Positions 35,461-48,624 of a DNA stretch of 64,000 nucleotides are shown piece by piece; within the stretch, counting starts at the first letter, position 1; each line of letters opens with the position of its first letter. Source of the DNA: Macrolepiota albuminosa. Its lineage: Eukaryota; Basidiomycota; Agaricomycetes; Agaricales; Agaricaceae. Location of the stretch: assembly GCA_027475525.1 (NCBI GenBank), contig JAMWFC010000005.1, positions 682,001 to 746,000 on the forward strand. Direction: 5' to 3'. Under the pieces are notes generated by a model that was not told the DNA's origin, searched no databases, and saw nothing but the letters and a program-made list of their open reading frames with translations. The translations under genes and the position numbers were made by a program.

Positions 35461-37353
35461 AGGCCAACGCATATAGATTTACTTCGGGTTTAGTATTAAT
35501 ACTATTTTGACCCATTTCTGAGTGCGCTCTAAGCAATATCTTAATAAATCAATTAAAAATTATACTACTTTTACAAAGTGCTAGTGCGCGCAACGTAGCC
35601 CCACGATCTTTGTGAAGAAAAGTGATACTTACTCAAAAGTCTAGTTCAATTACACTTGAGCTACTTTTACATAAATAGAACTTACATTTCGCATCACCAT
35701 CCACTGGCGGGGCGTTTACTCGGAGATGAGTTTCAAGAATTTTTTGCGGGTCTGACATGCCACTCTGCGCTGCCTATGACATTATTTCCCTGTGTACTGC
35801 TGTTTTAGTCAAGTATAAAAGAAAAAAGAACAGGTAAGAGTCGGGGACCAGCGCATACGTGCGCCGCTACGATATAGTAACGATGTTCTAACTTGCTTGT
35901 ATGGGCCGTTGCTAGCACGGCGTGACCGAGATCTACACTTGATCAAAAGGTATTGGCCTGCGGCAAACCAAGGTCTACAGCATAGGATGTTGAATCAGTA
36001 ATGTGGCAGTGTTAATGTGACCACGTTAGCGTGACGTGCCAACATGGCACAATGCGGTACATTAACTTAGTGCAGAAAGGAGGAATACCGGCAACGTTTG
36101 TATAATATTCAATGTCCAAATTGTATATAGCAGTATCCGTAAACATAACACATATATATAAAAAAAATAAAAAAAGGAAAAAAAAAAAATAGATCCTTCA
36201 TTTGTCAACGTTGTTCCTGTATGCGTAGAACGTGTTGCCGTCAACACGACTGCCATACAAGAATAAGTACATCCCTGTACGACGAGGCTTTGTATTCATA
36301 GCCTGTAAAGGGGTGTTATTCAACAAATTACGTCGAAAACTGGCAATGAACCTGTTCCTTGTTACAATTCAGATCCTTGACCCTCCCTATAACCCCTTTG
36401 ATGTGCCCAAATGCTTGAATAACATACACGTGCGCAGATCTGGGCATCTGTGAGTAAAACAGAGCCAAAAAAAAGGTGCAAATATATGCACTTGATACTC
36501 TGAACTACACCAGTCCTTCTGCTTTCGTTTTTTCCTATTTTATACAACAAATTGCCGTCAATAGTTCTGGAAACTGTGTGAGATGATTGTTCGGAAGTCG
36601 ATAAGCAAATCATGGATGTTACGGGGTGGGAATGAACGTTTGAAGCAGCGTTGACGCTGAGCAATGTCCAGGACGCTGCGATGCGTCAAATACATGTGTG
36701 ACAGTCACATATACACATCAACGTCGCTCCCCCCCTCCCCCTCCCCCACGTCGTCCTTGGAGCGTCCGCACACAGCTAGAGGCTTTGCTGCATGACCTAA
36801 AGTCGAGAAAGAAAAAAAAAAAAAAAAAAAAAAAAGTTCGAAGTACAATTGATAATACTGATGTACCAATTTAGTACAAATACCTGCCCGCAACACTCTT
36901 GTTGGCTTTAAATGGCCAATGCTGGCCCCTTCGTCATCCTTGGAGAGTCCAGACACAGCCAGAGGCTTTGCTGTACGTCCTAAAAAATACTAATAATAAT
37001 AAAAATAAAATTGTTCGATCCACTACTGACCAGCCATTATGACACATATTCGGCTGCTGCTTTGAGCTAATATAACGCAATGTTGTAAGCCGAATCTTCA
37101 CCAGTGTGAGTATGAACGCCAATGGTATTGTTGGGATAATGCAAAGCAACGAACTATACAAGCTCTGGCATAGAGTCAGCATCAAGATAACGGTCCTGGC
37201 TATACCCAAGGCTTATGCATGGACGAACAAAGGTACTGCCTGAGATGTGTAGAGTATTTAGTGAGGGACTATCTGTTGGTAAAGGAAGGCAGACAGTCTT
37301 TTGCAACCTTGGCTGCGTGTAGATTGGTTTATTGTCATATGTTGCCAACACCG

Positions 37354-37507
37354 AGTAGAAAACAACTTGTGGAATGATTTTGGAGGGGCAACAAATAGAA
37401 GCAATGAAGTCGATGCCTTGATATATAGCAAGTAGAAAACAACTTGTGGAATGATTTTGGAGGGGCAACAAATAGAAGCAATGAAGTCGATGCCTTGATA
37501 TATAGCA
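37354..37507. repeat. 77-bp tandem duplication, seam 10
   Basis: Units 37354-37430 and 37431-37507 are identical. Confidence 0.95.
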
Positions 37508-37645
37508 AAATAACGAAACAGAGCTTTCCGGTTTCGCCTGAATCAGGTTCGATGACACACTGTTGATTTGCATCGTAGTCCTAGAGACACGTATAGCCCT
37601 TCAACTATCTGCCGACTTTACCCACATTTGGTTTTGGCTGTATGG

Positions 37646-37799
37646 GATCCACTCGTGAGGCTATATAAATTTTTTAGAACATATGGTCATGCGGTTGGGA
37701 GGAGACATACCTAGCACTTTGAGATCCACTCGTGAGGCTATATAAATTTTTTAGAACATATGGTCATGCGGTTGGGAGGAGACATACCTAGCACTTTGA
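37646..37799. repeat. 77-bp tandem duplication, seam 11
   Basis: Units 37646-37722 and 37723-37799 are identical. Confidence 0.95.
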
Positions 37800-38040
37800 A
37801 TGCCAGCAGCGCATGCTTGAGCGACTCCATGAGAGCGGATGCTGACAACCAAACTGCTCAGGAGTTGCATGGAGATTGCTGTATATATAGCAGGTCACGT
37901 TATATAAAATATTCCACTTTATTCTAGAATAAGCCGCTGGTTCCAGAAACATGTTCCATCAGAAAGCCTGCTTACCTATTTAAGGCACTTGCATGTGTGT
38001 TAAGTAAACAGGCCGTCCAACTGAACGCTTACATAACATT

Positions 38041-38095
38041 TATTATTTATTTATTTATTTATTTATTGCTTTTATTTATTTATTTATTTTAACGT
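38041..38095. repeat. TTTA microsatellite
   Basis: Two runs of TTTA-type units separated by TTGCTT. Confidence 0.9.
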
Positions 38096-38377
38096 TATTT
38101 TAAATATTCCTAATTTTAAATATGATGTATATACATGTATGTCGATAGATGAATACAATTCGTATTTACTAAAATAAAATGTTAAAATACAGTGCATTGA
38201 TACTACAATAAAATATGTGAATTATCTGTGGAACTTCTAAGGACCAGTAAGCGTTAAAATTAAACCGACTTACATGAAAAATACAGACAGAATTTATACG
38301 TTCTGCTCATGTGAGGTCTGTAATGTGCCTGCACTAATAAAATTAGACGATGAAATACCGGACGACTGAATACTCAC

Positions 38378-38850
38378 GATTTCTCTCAAAGAGGCGTTGA
38401 AAACGTGATGACGAGTTACGATAGTCAGAACGATGTGCATTACTGTTATGGCCTGAGCTGTCCAGCTGTACGATGCACCGGCATACGAATAAGTGTATGC
38501 TTCATCTAAGTGTTGCTCATCGTCGCTCAAGTATAAGTGAAAAGCCGCAACGAGACGACTTTCTCGGTTGAATCCCTTTATTGTGAGATGTCACGCGTTA
38601 TGGTCTCTATGAGCATAAGCGCTGACAGTAATATATGAATTCGACATCATAAAACTGCCTATAAACGCTAAAATGTCCAGAAAAACTCACCAGAACACTA
38701 GATTGACAACGTTCACCCACGTCAATACATCGAAGTACCGACTGAATACTGTAGATAAGGCAACGTCCGCCATTTCCCTCATCCATCTGCCACGCAATGA
38801 TGTAGCGGAAGTGCGGGTGAACATATGGTGGACATAATGTGCCCAAACTC
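38378..38850 (-). other. Candidate small spliced gene next to the Helitron
   Basis: A minus-strand open stretch (about 38640-38378) reads as coding (SDDEQHLDEAYTYSYAGASY, then IVLTIVTRHHVF) and stops at a GTGAGT donor at 38377. An in-frame TGA lies upstream at about 38595. A further open stretch with a possible ATG near 38774 (MADVALSTVFSRYFDVLTW) ends at another GTGAGT, but the implied intron is only about 36 nt. It could be a Helitron-borne passenger or an unrelated gene. No domain recognised. Confidence 0.3.
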
Positions 38851-38857
38851 ATGATTA

Positions 38858-39317
38858 CTAACTAACAAACCACGTTTAATACACGTGAATACATGCACAT
38901 CAGGAAAATAAATAAATATATAAGTAAATCGATCGTCCCACTGAACACTTATATAACATGCACCTTTGTTCACTTAATAAGTATACCAAGTATTGTCTTT
39001 ACGGACTACTTAGTCCTTATTTAGCTGTCGTAGATAAAAATAAATTATATTTTAGTTTAAATCAGATTAAATTGTATTCTCTATGGGCACATTTAACATA
39101 TATTATGTCAGCATTTGGGTGTATGACCAGTTTGAAGATCATATGACCTCACAGCGTCCAAATTCACGTTAACTGTCCTGATTTTGCAAGGGGGTCGTTT
39201 GAACAATATCACTTCTAGCGTAGGTGGATGGCTTCGTAGTAATATAGTAATACGACCTATATCCTTAAATACACAGACTTGATTCAAACTAAACAACTCC
39301 CCATCGGTAATATACGA
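38858..39317. other. Noncoding 3' flank of the Helitron frame
   Basis: In the Helitron frame about 70 codons remain open after the TAA at 39318-39320 (to about 39108), which may be chance or a further premature stop. I could not identify a CTRR end with hairpin, so the Helitron 3' terminus is undefined. Confidence 0.4.
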
Positions 39318-39901
39318 TTACGCCACTCTGACGTATAACACTATTGTTGCTTTACTACCTCTGCAGACTTGTATATCCAATGTATCCAGGCTGCCTTCTT
39401 CGACAATCAACCTTCTACCAGTAATTAAACCATCATGGAACCACACCCTCAAGAATGAATCCACATATCGACAAGTAAAATGACTGTTTGCAAAATATAT
39501 GATATCTTTTAGGATATATCATCTGTCTCCTGACTCATAAACTGGCACGTCGACATATCTATTAATTGCGATGTCGATTGATGCCACATCAAAAGACAGT
39601 ATTGGTGCCGTGTATACTGTTCTCATTATTCTAACTAATTCAGACACGCATGTTCTGCACTGAGATTTGGTAAGAAATTCCATGTTCCTTAAGAAATGTT
39701 GTATTGACGGCTGTGAATTATCTAGTATGGCAATCTGACACGAATTTGACGTAACAGCTCTTCTGTTAACTGCATGACCGCGTGGACAGTGCATGTATGA
39801 TGTGTATACATTTCACTTGTATGTAAGCAACTCTTTGATCACAGCATGAACACTCGTTAGTTCACCATACAAAAAGTTTCTTGGATTGCGATTGTTCATA
39901 C

Positions 39902-40055
39902 AATTTCTCAAATCCTCTCTTGCGTCCTCCAGCGTGATTTTACTTTCGTGTGTTGATAAGAAGTTGCTTTCCATTCTTAATTTCTCAAATCCTCTCTTGT
40001 GTCCTCCAGCATGATTTTACTTTCGTGTGTTGATAAGAAGTTGCTTTCCATTCTT
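39902..40055. repeat. 77-bp tandem duplication, seam 12
   Basis: Units 39902-39978 and 39979-40055 differ at two bases, both C/T or G/A. Confidence 0.93.
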
Positions 40056-40905
40056 TGCATAATTGATGTCCCAAATGATCGGAAAGTCATCGACCATAGT
40101 GACATGTCATCTTGCCACATATTGTACAATATAGTTATTACCGCGTTGTACGTGCAACTGTTGGCATTCCACTTAGTTCCAACCAGTCCTCCACATCTGT
40201 CCAAATTTAATTCCTGTTCACCGCTTATATGATTTTTCGAAATTTTCAAGTTGGGTGAACCATCATCGCAGTTCCGGTTTATTTTGTTGTGTATTGGTTG
40301 AGGATGCACTATGGGCTGAGTGCCCTTAGCTGGAATAAATCTGCTTTTAGGGGACTGCGGTAGCTTAATAGGTCTATCTTCACTAGCAACCTGCCATTTG
40401 ATATCCAGGAATGATGCATCATTGTAAGGGTCCTTGTCACTCCAACGTAAGGCCGTATGAAGGTTAGGGGGCATGTAACCTTTTTGTTTGCATTGTCTAA
40501 ATGAATGAATTAGATCAGATCATCTAGGTGAATTGACAAAACTTTTAGGGAGCTGGTTCATATATCTGACTTTGGTTATTTCATCAAGCAGTTCCAAGTC
40601 ACGAAATTCCCTGCGCAATGTGCCACTCGCTTTGCCTTGTATTTTGTTAGCATCAAATCCTTGTATGATGAGCATTCCTGCAGCAGTAGCACTGCGGGAT
40701 AGTGCAGTGTAGTAGGCTTGGTGCGATTGACATTTGGTTAAGTCTACTGGATTGTAAGGTCTAGTTTTTCCTTGACTCGCGTAATCCGTCATGGCATAGT
40801 TTACCAATACCTCTACCTGTGATCGAGACAAAGACACGCTGTCATCGCTAGGGAGTCTACATTTAAGATGCACGCTTGTACGTACAATCGGAACCACATT
40901 ACCGG

Positions 40906-41059
40906 GAAGTCCATCAATTTTTACTCTTTGCAGAGGATTGTTGAGTAGTACAAATAACGTATCCAGCATAATTTGTCTGGCCGAAGTCCATTGATTTTTA
41001 CTCTTTGCAGAGGATTGTTGAGTAGTACAAATAACGTATCCAGCATAATTTGTCTGGCC
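40906..41059. repeat. 77-bp tandem duplication, seam 13
   Basis: Units 40906-40982 and 40983-41059 differ at two adjacent bases (CA versus TG). Confidence 0.93.
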
Positions 41060-41782
41060 GATCCGATGCAACTTTTCCAACCATACACAAAACCTTCCTG
41101 TCCATTGGTGATGCATAATTCTGTAGCCACATTATTCTTGATTATAACAGGCAAGCCTACACACAACAACAGCTTTCCCGCAACTTGAACGCTGCAAGAT
41201 GATGGAGGTTGGTCCCACAACACACGCTGTATAGTTGGAGGAAATCTCGTGGTTTCTTTAGAGCGCGTGTAGTTAGATGAATGGATTTTTGTTGCATCGC
41301 CATCTCTGGATGACGGACTATCTTTGCTGTAGAAATGCACTAGTTCCTGACGGCTCTCGCTTGTGAATCGAGTACTTCCTATAATATTAATAGCATCTTT
41401 GTCTATGTTTTGTGCAGTGATTATAGAAACGTTTCTGAACTGTTTATCGGATATAAATGGGCAACTATTAGAGACGGCCAATGATCTGCTCTTAAGAAAC
41501 TTCACATCTTCTTTGGTGCATGCTCTATACCTCATGTTTTCAAGCACGGTATGCAAAGCTGTGTCCTCCGTAGACTGAGTTTTCTGCCTCATGTTTTTAT
41601 GCAATATGACAACGGTCATTATTTGATGCCATACAGCCTTGTCTATGGCAGACTTCTGATCCTTCAACGTTTTGGTATTTAAACCTACAGTTCTACTATA
41701 TAACGCCGATCCTTCGTGCCCAGCAACAGAGGGCAACTGAGGAAAATCACCTGCAAATACCATGTTCATACCACTGAAAGGG

Positions 41783-41936
41783 ATATCTAGTCTACCGGAC
41801 AGCTGAGCCAGTCTTGCGGAAATCTTATACAAGTCTCGACACGATAACATAGATACTTCATATCTAGTCTACCGGACAGCTGAGCCAGTCTTGCGGAAAT
41901 CTTATACAAGTCTCGACACGATAACATAGATACTTC
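41783..41936. repeat. 77-bp tandem duplication, seam 14
   Basis: Units 41783-41859 and 41860-41936 are identical; they break the helicase just after Walker B. Confidence 0.95.
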
Positions 41937-44900
41937 GTCGAAAAATACGTATTTGACACCTAGTAAATGGGTTTTAATTTGAGCGAGTTGTTTCTTTGAT
42001 ATACCGACCATGTCATTAATGCCGAACATCGAATGATATGTTGAGCCACCTATAAGCGATGCAGCAGTACTAGTAGGTGCAACCACAGCCAGACGATATG
42101 CCTCTCCTCTAGCTTCAAAATACTTGATGAGGGCTCGAAGCATCTGGGTTTTTCTGGTGCCCCCCATTCCTCCCATATACAATTTAAGTTGCTCAGGCAT
42201 ATACGATGTTGTGTGATTAGCCACAATGCGGAACACTCTTAGCTGTTCTTTGTTCAGCCCGTAGTCTGAAGATATAATAGCAATAGTAGGTTCCCATTTA
42301 TCATCCACATATATCTTCTGAAGATACTTCCTATCTACTACGTTGACATGTCCCGGTAGTTCTGGTACGCTGCCTGGTAACTTACCACTGCATGCAGGTA
42401 TGCTGGAATTTTGGCTTTTTAGCACCTCATCCCGCTTTGCTGTAACAACAGCTTTCCAGTAAGAAGAGTTACGTTCTTCATTCATAGGTTCAACGGCGTC
42501 GATTTGAGGAAACACCTGGTCCATTATAGGATCTCTCCACCTCAGATCTGCCATAGTTGTTGACATTTGCAGCATATCAGATCTATGTTTTAATTCTTTC
42601 TTGCCAAACACAGCAGATGCTTCTTCATCAACACCTGCGATTATATTGTCCATGTCCTCAAAGTTTTTGGTTTCGTCCCGCTGCATCATGTCAGATAGTT
42701 TGTCTCTGGTCAGCGTTGAATTAGTAAGACATACACCTCCGCTCTTCAGCTGAGCATAAAAGTTGTCGGCTGCATCTAAGCATTTATATCGTATGTTCAT
42801 GTTCTTGAGCAATGTGAGTTGACACTTATTGAAGGATGTAGATTCAAAAGCTGAATCCCACGTTTCTCCAGTATTTTTAAGGTCGTGTCCTGTATGCCAA
42901 GGTTTGAAAAGCGTTAACATGGTTGCACAATAGTACTCTCTATCCCCTTGATCCTTCCTAGGTAAATTTCTGCCTACTAAATTAGGGACATGCCTACATA
43001 AAGGAGGATACATATAAGTACCATGAGTATTGGAAAGCAGATGACAAGTTGAGAATTTAATAACCACTGAACCCTGCATGTTTTTCATTCCACCAAGGGA
43101 TATGTCGTCATCATCAACCAATATATTATGTGTTCTGTTAGTCAACTTTACTCTCTTACATCTCAACGACCACTGGTACAAAGTCATTCGGTCCAACTCC
43201 AGTCCTCTGAAAATATAATCAAATATGGGTGATAGCCCTATCACTCGTCCTCATCTCTTAATTATTGCCAACTTATCGGAAAACTTGTCATGTAACTGGT
43301 CAGCAGCATCGTCCACCCAAGGATGTCTGGCCTCTCGAACAAAAGTAGGCCAATACAAATTCGAGAAGTTATGGTCAGTATAATGATCAGGATTGCCTAA
43401 TAGATACATGCAAACCATTGGCGATCCCATTTCCGTTTTAGCGCTAAGAACATTAGCTATCTTGGTCATTAGCGTGCGGGCTTTCTCTTGACGATTAAAT
43501 AGACCGTTCAGTATATCTGCATGTTTAGTAAATATCGAAGCAACTGCCTCAAATGCAGTGCATGTTTTGAGAGTGGGCTTTGTAACGTATTTAGTGACGT
43601 ACAACAAAACAGTCTTGATGGCCGTACCAGAGTGGAGGCTCGTTACATCAGTATTGCATTGAAACAGGTAAGTAAGAGGACTTGTAAACGTATTGAGCCA
43701 TGGTTCCATCTTCCGCATGTTCAAAGCACCAGTAGTCGGATCAACTTCTGTGTGTGCGTACAATGGATGAGGGAATCTTGCTCTACATTTACCCCACGGG
43801 TTATCAAGACATCCTTTATGTTCCTTATTTTTTTTCTGTATGCCATTTTTGTCCTTAGTGGAAGTACATGTATGTATGTTTGATCGGTACAGCAGATCGT
43901 CCACCGTATGACAAAAGCAATCCCACCATCCTGCTGCATTATCACACGCTGCGCACGATGAGCATTCTTCTTTGCAAGGAATGGACGGCTGTTCTGGAAG
44001 CAACCTGGTGGGATCCATATATCCCAGTGCAGCTTTATTCAATGATATATGTTTTTCGACGTCTTCTAGTGCTCTGGTCAAGAAATCGCCTCGATGTACT
44101 GATTCTAGATATTCTACGATAGCCTTTTGAAAACCCGACGACAGGTCCATAATTTTTTCCCTGACTTCATCTGGAGTTAACCCTCTCCGAATCCACAAAA
44201 GCATGTGTAAATAGAGGGTAAGCCTACCTTGTTGCTCCACGGTACTGTAGTATGCCAAAGTATGCCCATACAATCCTAGATTATCTGAGTTGGTTCCTAA
44301 TACGTGGATTATGAATGCGTTTATCATAAAATGAAAGAAACGTGTGCCGGCAACAGGATTCTTGGATATAAGACGGTAAGCATTGTCCAAAGTATAGGGC
44401 ACAGACGGCATGAAGAACGTCTTGCTATCTGCGTAATAAAGACATATAGGGTGTTTTACATCGGCAGGCAATAAGGTGATATACCAAGAAGGAGCACCTT
44501 TGCTTATGACAAGGGACCAGATCTCATTCCGCATGTGTTTTTTGGAAACAGCAGATCCTTTGACACCACCAGAAATTACATCCAAGTCATCTATTACACA
44601 GAAACAAGTTTTTTCATCCTCTGTAACCGGCTTCACTATATCTCCAGCTGCCATTCTTTGTGAAAGGTCAGAAAAGACTTTTGGATTGACAGTTGTAAGA
44701 CGGTCAGATATGTCGTTAAAGTTTGCATGTTCTGTTGCTAGATAGCCTCCACTAGTAGCAGCCTTTACCTGTTCATGGCTGAAGGCAGCGAATGGGAATC
44801 CAGTATCTGTTTGAAAGCGTTTATCATGATACATAAGCAAATTGGCTTTATGCGCGCGCACTGATACGCCGCACTTGTTACCGCCTATGCCACCTAGACC

Positions 44901-46682
44901 ATAGGGGAACAGCCAAGGAAACATTTGCGGATACAAATCCGGATCGCCAAATGTATTCTTGGGGTATGTAGAATGACCAATATGCAGAGCCTTTCTGTTA
45001 GACATCCAATGTTGCAGTGCAAGGCCTTTAAGTTCATCCGTAGTCTTGGCTGATAAAGCATCACCTGTGAGGCCATGGACAACAAAGGGGCAATCGCCCG
45101 CATTGACACCAGTGTCCTTATTATCTTCATGTACTGGTGGGTCTATTGTACCAGCCTTGTCAGCGCTTTGGCGATGAACAACGGACACAGGAGGAACATC
45201 TTCAGGATATCCCTCTAAGTTGCTGTACAATATTTCCAGATTGCTATATGAAGAATGGTTAAGTTTGAGCCATCTGCTCACGAGCAGAGGTAGCCTCTGT
45301 AGCTCCTTAGCAGATGGCTTGCAAGGACCAGAAAATAAAATTGCAATCACATCATTGAGGTTGGCTACAGGAGGTGGAAGGACTTGATATACCTTCTGAA
45401 TAGGTGACTCAAAAGCAATAAGATGCGCCTTCATCTTGCTCAGACCGGAGGCTGAAACATGAGTGTAACACAAGGACTTTCTTACCCTAGCAACTAATAT
45501 CTGTTCAATCCAATTAAGGCGTTTTAACACATCAGGTATAGGGCCAATCCAAAAGCCATTGGCTAGTGCATTTTTTGGAACGAGCCCATTGAACAATTGC
45601 TGTCTGCACAATCGACAAACGTGTTTACACAAGTAATCAATTACCGGTCCTCTCAGCTCCCTAACACAATCTGTATTGGATAATCGTTCTATTTTGGTGA
45701 CTCCTGGAACGCAGAGGACGTCTAGATAACCTTTCATACTCTTGAGAGGATTCATATCGGCTACAGGATGTAGGAGACCACACACCGCACAACCTGCTTC
45801 CTCCACTTATCTCTGTCCTGTGCCAGAACAAAAATTTCCTACAATATCCATGGTTCGCGACTTACTAAGCAGATGTGGTGGAAATATTACACTTTCATCC
45901 AGATCTGGATATTCTTGTTCAAGAGGTACAGCGATGCTTTGTTCAATGCATGTGGATTTACGAGTATGTCTACAAGTACCGTGACGACAAGGATATGAGG
46001 ATCTTCTCTGTTTACATGTGCGACGGGCGATTGCCCGCCATGCTGCGTCTCTGGTTTGTTTATCTGGTTCAGACCATAACACTGTAGTGTTGATGAAGCA
46101 CGATGGGCAACTGTGACCATCAAACTTCAAGGGTAATTCTTCCTTCAGTATAGAACTACTCATACTGATGCTGTGCATGCAGGCAACCAGACGGATATTT
46201 TTTATAGACAAGTGGTTGATTAACTCTTGTACAGGTATTTGCGCATGCACAAAGCCTTTCATCACAGGATATGATGCAAGACCGCTGGCATCTATGTGAT
46301 TAACATATTTGAACACCTGCCCTACCAGGATGTGATCGTGACCGGCAGACACATACAGACTAACTGCCTCTATAGGAAATGAATAGAACTTGCCACCACC
46401 AAAGTGAAGGACACAACTTGATATGTATCTCTTCGAGTAGAGGAGTGTACGAACATGGTTTTGTAAGACGATCAATGGACGGAGTACATTATATGCATAG
46501 AGACAACTCGCGCGCTCCATAGTAAATATTACGTGCCTGAGTGCGAGTACATAAACAAAGGACGGCCAGCCATCAGGAAGGTCAACATCCTCTTCAATTA
46601 AACGTGAAATTACTGCAGCATCACACAAGCCGTATTTTACAGCAAGTCGAAATATACTGGTGCCGGACACACAGTCCCTCAA

Positions 46683-47454
46683 GGAAATAGCAAAATCGTG
46701 CCGTAGAATATGTCCTCTGGTTGATAGAACTCATAAAACACGACACGTCCTCGCAGTGTGCATACCAGTCCAAAATCGGCAAACATGTACCCAAGGATAT
46801 AGCAAATTGTATAGGTCGATGTAACTATGAGGAGACCGTTGATTATACATTCAGCCGTCCAGATAAACAAACTGCCATTTAATTGACGCAATGTCTAGTT
46901 CAATACGCAAACACTGTGAAAGACGTTGGAATGCATATAGACGTGAACACATGTAACGTAAAAAGAAACATGAGAGTGGTGCTGATTTACCTCAGCATAA
47001 TCACATTGGTTGATATGGTGGGTGCATAAACCTATAAGAGGTGCAGAACCACCACGATTGAGTTGCATGCATGATACATTGTGTTCTGAATGCATGCAGG
47101 TTGCGTTTGAAATGTTGTGTACCACATAGTGTGGTTCAACAGGCTTTACATCATGTAAAGAGGGTCTGGTTTGCATTCAGTTTAATATGTAGGTGAAACA
47201 TCGATTAATAGGGTGTAACTGACCCAATATTATACGCATTTGCAGATACAACAAGGATGTATAATCTGCACATGATGAGCAGATAGACACTAGCCCATTG
47301 CTTGACAAAAAAGGTGATGAGTCGCATACTAATAACTTGAAAGGTGGTATTTGTTACACAAGCATCAAGACAGACAACCCTTCAGTAAGACCCATAATTC
47401 ATTGTTATATAATCACTCGTATATACGACCGCTGAGTATACGATTCATATTACT
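46683..47454. other. Unassigned spacer upstream of the Helitron frame
   Basis: No ORF of interest on either strand. It may hold the Helitron promoter or 5' end, or a missing first exon; neither a TC start nor a convincing splice chain could be fixed. Confidence 0.45.
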
Positions 47455-48600
47455 TCAACGTAAACGACGCTTAGATGGCGAAACAGTTTCCTCTGGCGAG
47501 GATTCAGGGTCCGAAGACTGATGCAAATATAGTTCATTTATAGCCTCATTAGGAGATTCGAAGTCATCATCAAAATTGTCTCCATTGCTGTATGCAAGGG
47601 TTTTGTAAACGTTATCATCCTTAGGATTGTTGCGATCTAGGCGAGGTGATATGTGCGATAGAGAGTACCCGAGTTCATATGCTGTTTCCTTATCTCCGTA
47701 CACCAGACCATCGAGGTAAGGACAATCTAGTAAATACAAATGAATAAACCAGTAATAATAAAAGACTGACACAGCAAGACTATAGCGCACCGTATGCATC
47801 ACAAGTAGATTTCTCAACGGTGTATGACAGTCCATCCCAATAAAACGATTAATCAGAAGAACTGGCTGTCATATTTTTGAAATAATCCCATGCAGGCCCA
47901 TCATGTATACATTTGCAAACTGCCATCCGAACTGAAGATGTACCTAGCCCTTCAATCTCACCTTGTATTCCTGACACATGAGCGGCTCTCTTAAGTAGTA
48001 TAAGCACGTGAGCATGACGAGCCAAAAACACGGAGTAAATAGCCTGAAATGCATCGTAACCGTTCAGAGTATCACCAGGCCTGCGAAAGGTATGACACAG
48101 GAAGTACCAGTATACAATTTTGCAGGCCCTCGAGCAGTTTTTGATAGATGACTCAAACGTGCGGACATCCATATCGAATGGGTAGTTCCAATTAATAAGA
48201 GCACTATGCAATTCGAAATAATTGCATAGTGAGAAAATAGACAAGGCGCCTTCCCAGGTATCCCAATCCGGCACATGATGATACTCCTGGTCTAAAAATA
48301 AATGAATAAATAAATAAAATTAAAAAATTAAAAAATTTAATAAAATAAATTTAATAAACTAAAATTTAGAAGTCAATGTCAGGTATGCTTACCTAGGTCG
48401 CCCTCAAAAAGTTTATTTATATAGCAGTAGTAATGTGCAAGCATGCGAACCAGTATAGAATGAGATGCCGTTCCATGATTAGCATTTGCGAGGGTTCAAC
48501 TACCCACGAAATGGTGATATATCCCAATAACGGAATCAGCAAGAGTGGTCACTAGATAATAATGACCTCCAACACATATGGAAGGTACCAGTGTCACGAC
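47455..48600 (-). pseudogene. Spliced gene of unknown function with two introns
   Basis: Exon 1 (from about 48600 to 48393) contains LVRMLAHYYCYINKLFEGDL. Intron 1 is 48292-48392 (GTAAGC...TTTTTAG, 101 nt, strongly AT-rich). Exon 2 is 48291-47791, intron 2 is 47727-47790 (GTGCGC...TTTACTAG, 64 nt), and exon 3 is 47726-47455, ending with an acidic then basic tail and a stop. Both introns preserve the frame exactly. Two stops interrupt it: TGA at 48496-48498 in exon 1, and a TAA near 47847 in exon 2, after which the frame continues to the intron. The upstream end is lost near the reversed LTR at 48625. No domain recognised. It may be a host gene or a Helitron passenger, since it lies on the same strand just upstream. 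Confidence 0.55.
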
Positions 48601-48624
48601 ACAAAGTGGCACGTTCAGGCGCAC

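Larger units (their letters stand above)
35461..38290. other. Unassigned AT-rich region with simple repeats
   Basis: No supportable gene. It contains a poly-A run of about 25 (36810-36834), a C/T-rich run (36728-36748), two diverged copies of an approximately 45-bp motif 183 bp apart (near 36749 and 36932), two 77-bp seams, and a TTTA-type microsatellite (38041-38095). Confidence 0.55.
39318..46682 (-). pseudogene. Helitron Rep-helicase with C-terminal cysteine-peptidase-like domain
   Basis: After collapsing three 77-bp seams (at 39979, 40983 and 41860) one frame of 2,378 codons remains. Order: an N-terminal region; a Cys-containing DUF6570-like segment (RKSLCYTHVSASGLSKMKAH); the Helitron-like Rep domain (MFPWLFPYGLGG; TVEQQGRLTLYLHMLLW; VEYLESVH); a PIF1-type helicase (Walker A GMGGTRKTQ, Walker B VFFDEVSML, FAGDFPQLPSV, ASQGKT...YTALSRS); then a tail with NSCTYNAVITILYN, a CPRGH...C..C pair and NSHFTCR...WFHDGL, laid out like a papain/ubiquitin-peptidase Cys-His-Asp set. 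Damage: TAA 45807-45809; TGA 43251, 40520, 39813 and 39519; first HUH histidine replaced by Tyr (44211-44213); Walker A Gly replaced by Arg (42153-42155). The true start is unresolved. Confidence 0.85.

Noticed and set aside
36749..36985. Two approximately 45-bp similar segments 183 bp apart as a mobile element end
   Set aside because: Diverged, no terminal structure, and no partner elsewhere in the window.
39318..48600. Exact Helitron termini
   Set aside because: TC and CTRR are too short to place without other copies, and I could not find a convincing 3' hairpin.
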